From NCBI GenBank assembly GCA_963783695.1, contig CAWAOM010000003.1, positions 62,001 to 126,000 of the forward strand: a stretch of 64,000 bases of DNA. The letters are read 5' to 3'. Position 1 is the stretch's first letter. Every line of letters begins with the position of its first letter. Below are positions 54,755-63,316 of the stretch, in pieces. The DNA is from BM003 sp963783695. Its GTDB lineage: Bacteria > Pseudomonadota > Gammaproteobacteria > Steroidobacterales > BM003. The translations under genes and the position numbers were made by a program. The notes under the pieces were generated by a model that had not been told where the DNA came from, searched no databases, and saw only the letters and a list, made by a program, of their open reading frames with translations.

Positions 54755-55313
54755 GTCATGGCATCGAGGCAGGCACGAGACCGACGGACCTGATACAGGT
54801 GTCCGACGAGTCGCTGCCGGGACCGGTCTGCGACGATATGGTGCGGCGTTTCGATAAGGACGGACGGCGTCAACGCTACCGCTCCAGGGAAACCTCGTTC
54901 GGGGTTCTGATTATCGATTGCGAAATGGCATGGCGCGATATCGAGAAAGAGCCGCTGGCGCTGAAAGATCGTCGTTTCGGGCTCTACCGCGAGAGCTGTC
55001 CGGGGCAATTCCCCGCCAACCCCGAACATGAAGCGATTCGTATCAAGCGCTACGATGCGGCCAGCGGTGACCAGTTCGACGAGCACGTGGACTGTTACAA
55101 CCCGTTCACCGCGCAGCGTTCCTCGTGATGTTCTGGTATCTCAATGATGTCGAATGCGGTGGCGAGACGGCGTTCCGCGAACTGGGCGTCAGGGTCCAGC
55201 CACGGCGTGGACGGCTGGTGATGTTCCCGCCGTTCTGGATGTATCGCCATGCCGGCCCCAGACCCGACTCGGGGCTAAAGTACATCGTCAGCACTTATAT
55301 GCGTTTCGAGTGA
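54751..55313 (+). pseudogene. 2OG-Fe(II) oxygenase, frameshifted
   Basis: ATG 54751 opens a frame with LPGPVCDDMVRRFDKDGRR, FGLYRESCPGQFPANPEHEA and a metal-site candidate DEHVDCYN, which ends at TGA 55128 soon after NPFTAQR. The rest of the domain, FLVMFWYLNDVECGGETAF and RGRLVMFPPFWMYRHAG (distal His), lies in another frame and ends at 55313. Loss of one base near 55117-55119 (CGT TTC reduced to CGTTC) restores a single continuous family match when repaired. It is either a real frameshift mutation or a sequencing error; no slippery heptamer is apparent. Confidence 0.82.
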
Positions 55314-56623
55314 GCAGGCCCCCCGGTCATCAATCTGAACTGGCGCGGCAAGCCGCGGTGCTGGCGGGTCGCGGTGACATGGACGGCGCGGCAGCGGTTT
55401 ATCGCGCGCTGCTTGAGAAGACGCCACAGCACACGGGAGCGCTGGCATTTCTCAGCGCTCATGCCTTTGGCCGCGGCGATTTCGAAGACAGTGCAACGTA
55501 TGCGCGTGCTGCCTCGGAGCTTGCTCCGGACGACCCGATGCTGGCGCAGAATCTTGGCGTGGCTCTGTGCGAGCTTGGGCGGATCGACGACGCCCGTGAC
55601 GCACTTGCACGGGCGCTGCAGCTGAAACCGGATTTTGCAACGGCGCAACTGCATTACGGGGCCGTGCTGGAACAGCTTGGCGAAGCGGATTCTGCTGTGC
55701 GTGCTTACGCGCGGGCGCTGCAGCTCGAACCGCATCTCGAGCGGCTCGGCGGTGACGAGGCTCCGCCGGGTGTGTTGCGGGGTCCGGTTCGGCGTGCGCT
55801 TGCCGCGAAACAGCGCGCGCACAGGGCGGCGCACGATGCCATCCTGGACCAGCTGAAACAGCGCAGCGGGAGCGCCGCGTTGGAGCGGGTCAGCGAGTTC
55901 TTGCGGCTTTTTCATGGCGAGAGCGCGCCGCAATACGCGCACCCGCTGCAAAAGCCCGACTGGCAGTACTTTCCGGGGTTGGAGCCGCGGCCGTTTTTCG
56001 AGCGCGAGGCGTTCGCCTGGATCGAGCGGCTCGAGGCCGGATGGCGCGGGATACGCGACGAACTGGTTGCAGTGCTGGCCGGCGACAGCGGCATCGAGCC
56101 CTATGTGCCGGGTCTTGAGCGGCCGCCGCAACTCTGGCGCGAACTGTCCGGCTCGCTGGACTGGAGCGCGTTCCAGCTGCTCAAGGGTGGCCGCCCTGTC
56201 GCGCAAAACGTGGCGCGCTGCCCGCGCTCGATGGCGGTGATCGAGACCCTCGATCTTGCCGCCGCGCCACCACATACACCCGAGGCGTTTTTCTCGATTC
56301 TGCAACCGGGTACCCATATTCCGCCGCATTTCGGGTTGTCCAATCTCAAACTGGCGGTACACCTTGCGCTGCTGATTCCTGAATCCTGCGGCATCCGCGT
56401 AGGTGCCGAGACCCGTCACTGGGAGGAGGGCAAGTGCTTGATTTTTGACGATAGTTTCGAGCATGAAGCATGGAATCGCAGCACCGGATTACGCGCCGTG
56501 CTGATCGTCGAGGCATGGAATCCGGGGCTGACCGAGATCGAGCGCGAGGCCATTGGCCGGATCATCGCCGCCTCGGAGAATTTCAACGCGCAATGGCAGT
56601 CCGGGACGCGGCGCCCGAGCTGA
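55310..56623 (+). CDS. TPR plus aspartyl/asparaginyl beta-hydroxylase-like protein
   Basis: A 437-residue protein. The first 150 residues are TPRs (AAVLAGRGDMDGAAAVYRALL, NLGVALCELGRIDDARDAL). The C-terminal 180 residues are an AspH-type oxygenase domain: SILQPGTHIPPHFGLSNLKL gives the HxG in place of HxD, as in aspartyl/asparaginyl hydroxylases with a two-histidine iron site, then GKCLIFDDSFEHEAWN supplies the distal His. Predicted to hydroxylate Asp or Asn side chains of a TPR-bound partner; the partner is unknown. GTG 55310 overlaps the preceding stop. It converges with the 56659 gene. Confidence 0.88.
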   Translation: MSRPPGHQSELARQAAVLAGRGDMDGAAAVYRALLEKTPQHTGALAFLSAHAFGRGDFEDSATYARAASELAPDDPMLAQNLGVALCELGRIDDARDALARALQLKPDFATAQLHYGAVLEQLGEADSAVRAYARALQLEPHLERLGGDEAPPGVLRGPVRRALAAKQRAHRAAHDAILDQLKQRSGSAALERVSEFLRLFHGESAPQYAHPLQKPDWQYFPGLEPRPFFEREAFAWIERLEAGWRGIRDELVAVLAGDSGIEPYVPGLERPPQLWRELSGSLDWSAFQLLKGGRPVAQNVARCPRSMAVIETLDLAAAPPHTPEAFFSILQPGTHIPPHFGLSNLKLAVHLALLIPESCGIRVGAETRHWEEGKCLIFDDSFEHEAWNRSTGLRAVLIVEAWNPGLTEIEREAIGRIIAASENFNAQWQSGTRRPS

Positions 56624-56658
56624 CGTGAGACAGGGCGGCCAGAGGCCCGCGGCGCGGC

Positions 56659-57234
56659 TCAGCTGGCGGCCGGCTCGAGCTTCATTGCGAAGGTATAACG
56701 CGGCGCCAGGCAGATCTTGCTGGGCGGCCGGCCCGCGTGTCTGATTGCACCATGGAACACCACCAGCCTGCCGGGTCGCGGGGTGGCGACGAATTCGGCA
56801 TCGCCTTTTTCGCTGAAAAACAGCGTCTCGCCGCCCCATTCCGAATCCCATTCGGTGCAGATGTACCACAGTGCGGTGAGTTCTTCCGCCTGCGGCAGGC
56901 AATCGGTATGCGAAAACAACATGTCGCCAAACGACGAGTAGTTGCAGTAAGAACGATACATGTTCCAGGCCGTGCCGGGGGCGTAATCCGCCACGGCAGC
57001 CAGCGTTGCGTTGTAAATCGGCATCGTGCGGGCCGCGTCGACCGGGATGTTGACGACCCAATGACGGTACTGGCGGGTGTCGGGTCGGGCCGATTCGCTG
57101 CGGGTGAATGCACTGTTGTTGAACCCGTCCGCCATTTTCTTCAGTTCGGCGGCTGGAAGGAGGTCGTCATAGACGCTGATTTTGCGGTCATCGACATGGC
57201 CGTTGCGGGTTGCTGCTGGCGGTGTTTTATTCAT
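56659..57234 (-). CDS. 2OG-Fe(II) oxygenase (prolyl-4-hydroxylase-like)
   Basis: A 191-residue oxygenase. The iron site is His109 and Asp111 in LFSHTDCLPQ, with GGETLFFSEKGD as the family strand, the distal His in IRHAGRPPS and the Arg in PRYTFAMKL. The pattern RPGRLVVFHGAIRHAG and EWGGETLFF is typical of small bacterial 2OG-Fe(II) oxygenases acting on proteins or small molecules. ATG 57234 follows AAGGA by about ten bases. Minus strand, 58 bases downstream of the next oxygenase gene, so the three minus-strand oxygenases 59292 > 58609 > 57234 form one unit. Confidence 0.87.
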   Translation of the reverse strand: MNKTPPAATRNGHVDDRKISVYDDLLPAAELKKMADGFNNSAFTRSESARPDTRQYRHWVVNIPVDAARTMPIYNATLAAVADYAPGTAWNMYRSYCNYSSFGDMLFSHTDCLPQAEELTALWYICTEWDSEWGGETLFFSEKGDAEFVATPRPGRLVVFHGAIRHAGRPPSKICLAPRYTFAMKLEPAAS

Positions 57235-57292
57235 GGCCGGAATGTCCTTGCGGCGGTCGGCGCACAGCCTAGCACAGCGTATTCGCGACACC

Positions 57293-58609
57293 TCATCGCA
57301 TCGGTACGCGGTTGGCGCGGCACCACAGGGTAGCGACCCATTTCTCACCGGTCACGACCGGAGTGCCGGCGTGCAGGCTGCGCGGATCGGGGTCTCCATT
57401 GCTGTCGCAATTATCGAAAAGCAGGCCTTTTCCTGGCTGAGCCGAGACAGTCAAACCGTCCTGACCGATACGCGGAAACGCCGTGGCGCCGCCGGCGGCG
57501 ACGGCATCGAGATAGACGATCAGGGTGTGCAGCCGCTGCCCGAGCGCGCGCAATTCGGGCGCCTGGTTTTCCAGGCGAACAAAATCGTAGTGCGGCTTGT
57601 ACTCCTCGCCGGGAAAATAGCGCAGGATCGCGAGCGGCTCGGTTTGGCGGAGCGGGTACCCGGCGGCGGTTGCCAGACGTCGTTCGATCCAGCCAATCGC
57701 CGGATCTTTCAGCGTTCGCAGGAAGTTGGTTTCGCTGCTGGTACGCAGATTGACGGCAACGGAAGTCCCGCTGCGCGGGTCGATCGTATTCGATGGCAGC
57801 AGGTCCGGCTCGGCGCGCAGCCGCAGGTAGTCGCAGAGCTCGCGGTCGAGGAGGCCGGGATAGCAGGCGACTCGCGGCGTGTCGTTGAGAATTTGCAAAA
57901 CCGGCAGCGCGGGTTCGGGCCACGAGGCTTCAGTTAACGCCGGTGGATCGTCTCGGGGTCCCTTCGGCGGCGTCACGGGTTCTGTGGCTTCCGGGTCGAG
58001 GCCGAGACCTGCCGCAATGCGGCGGCTCACCTCGAAACTGCGGCCGGATATCGCGAACAGGTTGCTGGCGCGTGCGGTATCGGGCCGGGTGCCGCGTCCG
58101 GCGAGGACCCGCAGTCCGGCAAGATGAGCCGCGATCGCATCGCCCAGAGAGGCAGCTCGCAGCAGGCATCGGGTCGCCAGCGTATCGCGAATATGCTCTT
58201 TCTCGCTCTGGCCGAGGATAACCGCCAAAACGCGCAGCGCCTCCGGGTGTCCGCTGCGTGCGGCGAGAGACAGGGACTCGATGCCCTCGGCAGGCGAGAA
58301 AGGTACACCCCAGGCGCAGCATTTCAGACGGGCAACCTCGTAGCATCCCTGCGCGGAGCCTGCCGCCGCCGCGCGCTCGAACATGGCCAGCGCCTGCTCC
58401 GGGTCGGCGCTGGCCGCGGCGCCGCTCAGGAATATTCGCCCGAGTGCCAGCGCGGCCTGCGGATGACCTGCGTCCGCGCTTTGCTGCAGCCAGCGCAGGG
58501 CCCGGCGTGGCTTGCCGCCGCGGAGGTAAGCCATGCCGAGGCGGAACTGGGCGAGCGAGTCGCCATCCTGCGCCAGCGCCCGCAGGCGTCTGTCGCGCGT
58601 TTCATCCAT
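57293..58609 (-). CDS. Sel1-repeat protein with prolyl-4-hydroxylase domain
   Basis: A 438-residue protein. The first 220 residues are Sel1-type helical repeats (AQFRLGMAYLRGGKPRRAL, AALALGRIFLSGAAASADPEQAL, AIAAHLAGLRVLAGRGTRPD). The C-terminal half is a prolyl-4-hydroxylase: FPGEEYKPHYDFV supplies His340 and Asp342, GGATAFPRIG and PGKGLLFDN are core strands, LHAGTPVVTGEKW gives distal His413 and Lys423 for 2-oxoglutarate. ATG 58609 shares one base with the stop of the upstream oxygenase gene. The repeat region probably binds the substrate protein. Substrate unknown. Confidence 0.9.
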   Translation of the reverse strand: MDETRDRRLRALAQDGDSLAQFRLGMAYLRGGKPRRALRWLQQSADAGHPQAALALGRIFLSGAAASADPEQALAMFERAAAAGSAQGCYEVARLKCCAWGVPFSPAEGIESLSLAARSGHPEALRVLAVILGQSEKEHIRDTLATRCLLRAASLGDAIAAHLAGLRVLAGRGTRPDTARASNLFAISGRSFEVSRRIAAGLGLDPEATEPVTPPKGPRDDPPALTEASWPEPALPVLQILNDTPRVACYPGLLDRELCDYLRLRAEPDLLPSNTIDPRSGTSVAVNLRTSSETNFLRTLKDPAIGWIERRLATAAGYPLRQTEPLAILRYFPGEEYKPHYDFVRLENQAPELRALGQRLHTLIVYLDAVAAGGATAFPRIGQDGLTVSAQPGKGLLFDNCDSNGDPDPRSLHAGTPVVTGEKWVATLWCRANRVPMR

Positions 58610-59292
58610 CAGGGGGTCTGGCCGGCCGCGGCCGCACTGCGCTCGCGAACCCAGCTGTTGATCGCCACGGTAATGCGGGTGCCGGCGCCCTGATAAGGCG
58701 CGACTTCGTGGAACAAATAGGAGGGGAAGACAATAAAGCGCCCCGGTGTCAGGCGAAAATTGAGGCTTGCGACCCGGAACGGCTGCTGCAGCCGGCTGTT
58801 GCCGGCATCGAGAAACATGTTGCCCATGCCGCGCGGGTCGAGGAAGCGCAGGATTCCACTGTCGCTGCTTTCATCGGCTGCATCGCCCGGGTCGACACAA
58901 TAAACCCCGGACCACGATGCCATCGGGTGATTGTGATAGGTCGTGTAGCCACCCCTGCGCGTGATGTGAAACCAGGTGTGATTGATAATTTCCAGACGTG
59001 CCAGTTCGCTGCGGTCGTAGCCGTTCAGGCTGGCGATCACGTGACCGATCGTGTCCATGCAGAAGCTGCGCAGTTTTTGCACCGGTTGATCGGTCCAGCG
59101 GAAAAGATCGAAGTCGCTCTCGAAGAGCCCAACCTTGCCGGGCGTCATATAGGGATTGCGATACTTTTCTCCCTCGCGTTCGCGCTCGATGAACAGGGTT
59201 TTCAGCTCATCATTCAACCGGCCCGGATTGTCGAGGTTGGCCTCGAAAAACGGCGTCGTAAATGCGTTGATCAGTTTCGGTGCTGTGGCCAT
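58609..59292 (-). CDS. 2OG-Fe(II) oxygenase, PF13759-type
   Basis: A 227-residue oxygenase with the PF13759 pattern: TTYHNHPMASWSGVYCV (iron-site His region), a DPRG segment, LTPGRFIVFPSYLFHEVAPY with the distal His, and TRITVAINSW with the 2-oxoglutarate Arg. The N-terminus KLINAFTTPFFEANLDNP resembles the start of TIGR02466-type proteins. ATG 59292 is preferred over the longer frame, which runs into the terminator of the receptor gene. It is the same subfamily as the C-terminal domain of the TPR-oxygenase at 29146-30660. Confidence 0.87.
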   Translation of the reverse strand: MATAPKLINAFTTPFFEANLDNPGRLNDELKTLFIEREREGEKYRNPYMTPGKVGLFESDFDLFRWTDQPVQKLRSFCMDTIGHVIASLNGYDRSELARLEIINHTWFHITRRGGYTTYHNHPMASWSGVYCVDPGDAADESSDSGILRFLDPRGMGNMFLDAGNSRLQQPFRVASLNFRLTPGRFIVFPSYLFHEVAPYQGAGTRITVAINSWVRERSAAAAGQTP

Positions 59293-59365
59293 GGCGGCAT
59301 CGCCCCGGGAATTGGAAGGTCGACGGAAATTGTCCGCGTCCCGGCAGCGAAGATCAACCGGGGGA

Positions 59366-59401
59366 AAAAGAAAAACCCCGCGGATGCAAGCATCCGCGGG
59401 G
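59366..59401 (-). terminator. strong rho-independent terminator after TonB receptor
   Basis: CCCCGCGGATGC and GCATCCGCGGGG form a perfect 12-bp stem with almost no loop (59376-59401). On the minus strand it is followed by TTTTT-C-TTTTT. It lies 48 bases after the receptor stop and just before the oxygenase gene at 59292, so receptor and oxygenases are separate transcription units. Confidence 0.93.
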
Positions 59402-59448
59402 TCAATTGACGTCACAGGACGTCGTACTTCTTTATCAACCGGTCGTAA

Positions 59449-62385
59449 TCAGAACCGGACGCTCAACCGTGCGTATGGGAACCTTCCAGGAACCTCATAC
59501 AGCGTCGGGTCGAAGCTGTTGGCGAACGCAGAGTACGAGATCGGCGGATCCTTATCGGTGACGTTGTTGACACCAAGCGTGATCCGGCTGTTGTACCAAG
59601 GCGTGTCGTAGGTGACCTGAACGTCGTGGTAAGTCGTGCTACCCAACGTGTTGGTACCTTCCTCACCACCGAAGTAGTACTCCTCGAACGGCGAGGAACA
59701 CAGGTCCAGCGCGCTCAGGCTGTTGTTGCCGCCGTCAGACGAATCGCCACAACCCTCATCCATGTGATGGATGTAACGCATCTGCCAGCTGGCGCCCCAG
59801 TTACCGTAGGCCCAGGTCAGGTCGAGATTCGACTTCCAGCGCGGCAAGCCGAAATCACCAAGATTCTCACCCTGGAACTCGTCTTCGTTGCCGAAGCCGT
59901 CATTGACCTTGTACTCGTCGACATACGCGGTATCCCACGCGATCTTGAACTCGCCGAAGCGGGTCTCGGGGAACGTGTACAGCATCAGGAAGTCGATACC
60001 TGAAACGTCGGTGGAACCGATGTTGACGCTGGCGTTGAGCAGGTCGGAGATATCGCCGGTCTGCGCGCGGCTGATGAGGCCGCAGAACGCCCGGTTTTCT
60101 TCGGAGTAGCAGCTGTTCAGGATCGTCTGCGCGCCCACCGGTGTAATGGTGTCTTCCAGCTCGATCTTGTACCAGTCCACATACAACGCGAAGTTCTCGA
60201 GCCAGCTCGGGGTGTACACCAGACCAAAGGTGTAGTTGTCCGAGGATTCTGCCTCCAGGTTCGGGTTGGAGCCGACCGTGATACGGATCTGGTCGTTGGC
60301 CTGGTTGTAAGCCGCCGGCACGCCATCGGCCTGACAGTTGGCCTGGATGGTTGCATCCTTCGCCTGCCAGTTGTCACAGGGGTCAGTGATGCTCGGATAC
60401 GAGTCACTCTGGCCACCGAACAACTCGGCAACGTTCGGCGCACGGAAGGCTTCGGAGACGGTGCCGCGGAGCAGCAGGTCGTTGAAGGGCTTCCACTTGA
60501 TGCCGTACTTCGAGGTGGTGTCGTCGCCGAAGGTGCTGTAGTCCGTGTAACGCCACGCGGCGTTGAACTCGAGCGTATGGGCAAACGGCAGGTCAGCGAG
60601 AATCGGAACAATGATTTCGCCGTAGGCTTCCTTGACGTCGTAATCACCCTTGGTCGGGCTACGGGAGTTACCCGAAGTCTGGCCGGTGGCGATGATGGCG
60701 TCAGGGGTATCCGAGCCTTTCTCTTCGCGCCACTCGTAGCCGATGGCGGCGCCAAGCGGGCCGGCGGGCAGATCGAACAGCTCGCCAGAAAGGTTCATCA
60801 GGAAGTCCTGCATCTCGTAGGTGTTGGAGTCCTGCGCGGTGAAGGTGACGTAGTCGACCTGTGCCTGGTCAATCGTGCCACCGCCGTCCACGCCCTGACC
60901 GCCAAACCAGTTGAACGGTACGCAACCGTCGGCGCCGGGGAGGCCGTTCCAGGTGCCGTCCTGGTTCACGTTGGTCGAACCGACGCAACCGGCAAGCGGG
61001 CCCATGGCCTTCTGCGCATTGGTGGTGTTGAGCAGGCCAGCGGTCTGGTCGTTGCCGTCACCTTCGCCGTAGATGTAGTTCACATCCCAGTCGAAGTAGC
61101 GATTGAACGCCTCGAAGCTGCCTTCGAAACCGCCGCCAATACGGAACATATCGACGTCCTGCTCGAAGTTACGGCCGCCCGCTTCTACCATGCGACGCTG
61201 CAGACCGACGTACTCGATTCCGCCGTTGCTGTCCGCGGAGCCGAGAGGTGCGATTTCTTCACCCGGCCACGGGTTGTACGGGTTGTCGGCACCGATGGCG
61301 CCGGTGGCCGATGTGTACCACAGCACCAGCGGGGTCGGGGCAAGATACTGATCCGACTCACGATGGTGATACAGAGCCTCGGTCACGAAGTTGATGTTAT
61401 CCGTGATCGCGTGGCTCAACTGGCCATACAGGTTCCAGCGCTGGTTGGGCGTCAGGAGGTAGTTGTCAGGCGCGAAGTTGAACGCGTCAGTCGAGTTGTA
61501 GTTTTTCACCGAGCCGTTGTTGCCGTCGGCAACGCAGTCCTGGACCAGCAGGCTGCCGGTGCCCGAGCAATCGATCTGCGGCGAACCGGGGTTGCTGGTG
61601 ACGATGCTGTAAGCGGTGTCATCGGCAAGGTAGAAACGACCCTGCGGCAGCGTCGAGCTACCCCGGGTGTTACCGGTGCCGTAGGTCGGCTCCTGCGAGA
61701 TGTCGCGATCGCCGGCCCAGACTTCTTCCTGCTTCACGTAGCTGAAGTTCATGAAAGCGCTGGTCGTGGCGGTCGTGGCGCCGACGCTGAAGTCGTAGGC
61801 GTAGGTGTCGCCGTCGCTCTCGTCGTAGGCACCGTACTGGGCGTTGGCTTCCATACCCTGGAAGTCACGCTTGGTGATGATGTTGACCACACCCGCAACG
61901 GCGTCAGAGCCGTAAATCGCCGAGGCACCGTCTTTCAGGACTTCAATGCGCTCAACGATAGCGGCCGGGATCGTGTTCAGGTCGACCGAGCTGAAGCCGG
62001 CACCACCGCCGCCAACAGCGTTGACCCAACGACGGCCGTTAACCAGCACCAGCGTGCGGTTCGCGCCGAGGTTGCGAAGGTCGAGACGAACCGAGCCGTC
62101 ACCACCATTGTTGAACACCGTGTTCAGACCGGAGCCGGCAATCGGCAGCTCTTCGAGGATTTCACCGATACCCACGAGACCCGTGCGATCGATGTCCTCT
62201 CGAGTTACCACGAACACCGGGTTCGCCGTCTCGATGTCGGTGCGCGAAATACGCGAACCCGTCACCTGCACCTTACCGAGCTCGGCAGCGTCCTCGTCCT
62301 GCGCATATACGGCAGGGGAAGCTACAGAGGCGGCGGCGCCCGCGACGAGAGCGTATCGGACCGCGTCTCTAAGCGTGTTTTCCAT
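59449..62385 (-). CDS. TonB-dependent receptor
   Basis: A 978-residue outer-membrane receptor. A signal peptide (about 1-28) is followed by GKVQVTGSRISRTDIETANP with the TonB-box region and plug (about 35-190), including GANRTLVLVNGRRWVN, RIEVLKDGASAIYGSDAVAG and VVNIITKR. The barrel shows SEAFRAPNVAELF and GVNNVTDKDPP, and the protein ends LSVRF with the aromatic residue needed for assembly. Eleven or so cysteines in extracellular-loop regions suggest disulfides. This group imports peptides, oligosaccharides or other organic molecules; no siderophore or vitamin signature is apparent. TGGAGGAA precedes the start. Confidence 0.93.
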   Translation of the reverse strand: MENTLRDAVRYALVAGAAASVASPAVYAQDEDAAELGKVQVTGSRISRTDIETANPVFVVTREDIDRTGLVGIGEILEELPIAGSGLNTVFNNGGDGSVRLDLRNLGANRTLVLVNGRRWVNAVGGGGAGFSSVDLNTIPAAIVERIEVLKDGASAIYGSDAVAGVVNIITKRDFQGMEANAQYGAYDESDGDTYAYDFSVGATTATTSAFMNFSYVKQEEVWAGDRDISQEPTYGTGNTRGSSTLPQGRFYLADDTAYSIVTSNPGSPQIDCSGTGSLLVQDCVADGNNGSVKNYNSTDAFNFAPDNYLLTPNQRWNLYGQLSHAITDNINFVTEALYHHRESDQYLAPTPLVLWYTSATGAIGADNPYNPWPGEEIAPLGSADSNGGIEYVGLQRRMVEAGGRNFEQDVDMFRIGGGFEGSFEAFNRYFDWDVNYIYGEGDGNDQTAGLLNTTNAQKAMGPLAGCVGSTNVNQDGTWNGLPGADGCVPFNWFGGQGVDGGGTIDQAQVDYVTFTAQDSNTYEMQDFLMNLSGELFDLPAGPLGAAIGYEWREEKGSDTPDAIIATGQTSGNSRSPTKGDYDVKEAYGEIIVPILADLPFAHTLEFNAAWRYTDYSTFGDDTTSKYGIKWKPFNDLLLRGTVSEAFRAPNVAELFGGQSDSYPSITDPCDNWQAKDATIQANCQADGVPAAYNQANDQIRITVGSNPNLEAESSDNYTFGLVYTPSWLENFALYVDWYKIELEDTITPVGAQTILNSCYSEENRAFCGLISRAQTGDISDLLNASVNIGSTDVSGIDFLMLYTFPETRFGEFKIAWDTAYVDEYKVNDGFGNEDEFQGENLGDFGLPRWKSNLDLTWAYGNWGASWQMRYIHHMDEGCGDSSDGGNNSLSALDLCSSPFEEYYFGGEEGTNTLGSTTYHDVQVTYDTPWYNSRITLGVNNVTDKDPPISYSAFANSFDPTLYEVPGRFPYARLSVRF

Positions 62386-62875
62386 GCAATTCCTCCAGGG
62401 AGAGGTTTATTTGGTTTGGTTAAATCCGGCTTGTGGAGCCGGTTACGTCCGCTTGATGCAAATTGGCAACAAACGCCCGCGCATTGCGAGTGGTGGCGAT
62501 ATTAGCACAACTTGACAAAAAGCAAAGCCAGGTGTTGCAAGAAACACACAGAATAATCCGGGCCGCGATCAGGCGTGGTTGGCCGAGCCTGGAGGGCGCT
62601 CTCTCGGAGAGCGATATTATTAAATATTAACAATAAGTTATGATATTTTAGGGAGAGTCTGACAGACTCGGTTGATCAGCTTGGATAACGGCCGGGATCG
62701 CGCTGATTTTTTATCGAGTGTTGCGTAAACGACGAGGGTTTTGCGCAATGTTGTAATTCAGCAACAGTTTGCCGAAGGGTCGACGATAGTGCCTGTTGTT
62801 GCGAAAAGAACACAGATGACGCCAGAAGTGCAATTTGATAAAAGCATTATCAAACAAGGGGTTACTGAATTGAGG
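62386..62875. promoter_or_regulatory. intergenic control region of the TonB receptor
   Basis: About 490 bases of non-coding sequence upstream of the receptor gene. On the minus strand TAATAT at 62504-62499 could be a -10 element about 115 bases before the start, without a good -35. At 62620-62650 there is an AT-rich block (TATTAAATATTAACAATAAG), unlike the GC-rich surroundings, and next to it GAGTCT-GAC-AGACTC (62655-62669), a perfect 6-bp inverted repeat. Both are plausible regulator sites. No gene is supported. Confidence 0.4.
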
Positions 62876-63316
62876 CTATTTGTCCCCGGTGGGTGCGTCC
62901 TGCAGCGGCTCCTTTCTGAGGACAAATACCCGCCATTCGCGCCGGGCGGTTACTTCGCCGACCAGCAAGTACCGGTACCCGGCCTCGACGTCGAGCATCA
63001 GCTCGCCTTGCTTCTGTCCGGTTTCGCCGCTCGACTTCAGCGTGTAGGCAAAGTCGCCGCTGAGCAGGCGCGACTGGATCCGGCGCATACCCGGTTTGAC
63101 CCAGTACGCCGGCTTGCCTCCGACTTTGCGGTCGTCGATGTAGGCAATCGCAATCGGCTGCAGACCGGCGGGTGGCGCAGCGGCCACCAGCACGCCGTGT
63201 GGTTCGTCCGGGCTTGCGAGGGGGCCCGATACGCTCTGGCAGGACGCCGTCATCAGAATGAGCGGGACCACGACGAGTGCCCGCCAGCCAGCCAGCATGG
63301 GTTGGGTTCTCTTCAT
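62876..63316 (-). CDS. small lipoprotein of unknown function
   Basis: A 146-residue lipoprotein; the signal peptide ends in LMTASC (lipidated Cys26). The mature part has IAYIDDRKVGGKPAYWVKPG, LMLDVEAGYRYLLVGEV and REWRVFVLRKE, a beta-rich domain with the same layout as the exported protein at 33472-33870. ATG 63316 overlaps the stop of the upstream prolyl-4-hydroxylase gene as ATGA, so the two are coupled and the lipoprotein is a possible partner or target of the oxygenase. Confidence 0.78.
   Translation of the reverse strand: MKRTQPMLAGWRALVVVPLILMTASCQSVSGPLASPDEPHGVLVAAAPPAGLQPIAIAYIDDRKVGGKPAYWVKPGMRRIQSRLLSGDFAYTLKSSGETGQKQGELMLDVEAGYRYLLVGEVTARREWRVFVLRKEPLQDAPTGDK

Noticed and set aside
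60577..62505. 642-codon open frame on the plus strand
   Set aside because: Antisense to the TonB receptor, whose translation has complete family motifs; this frame is Val/Arg-rich with no domain.
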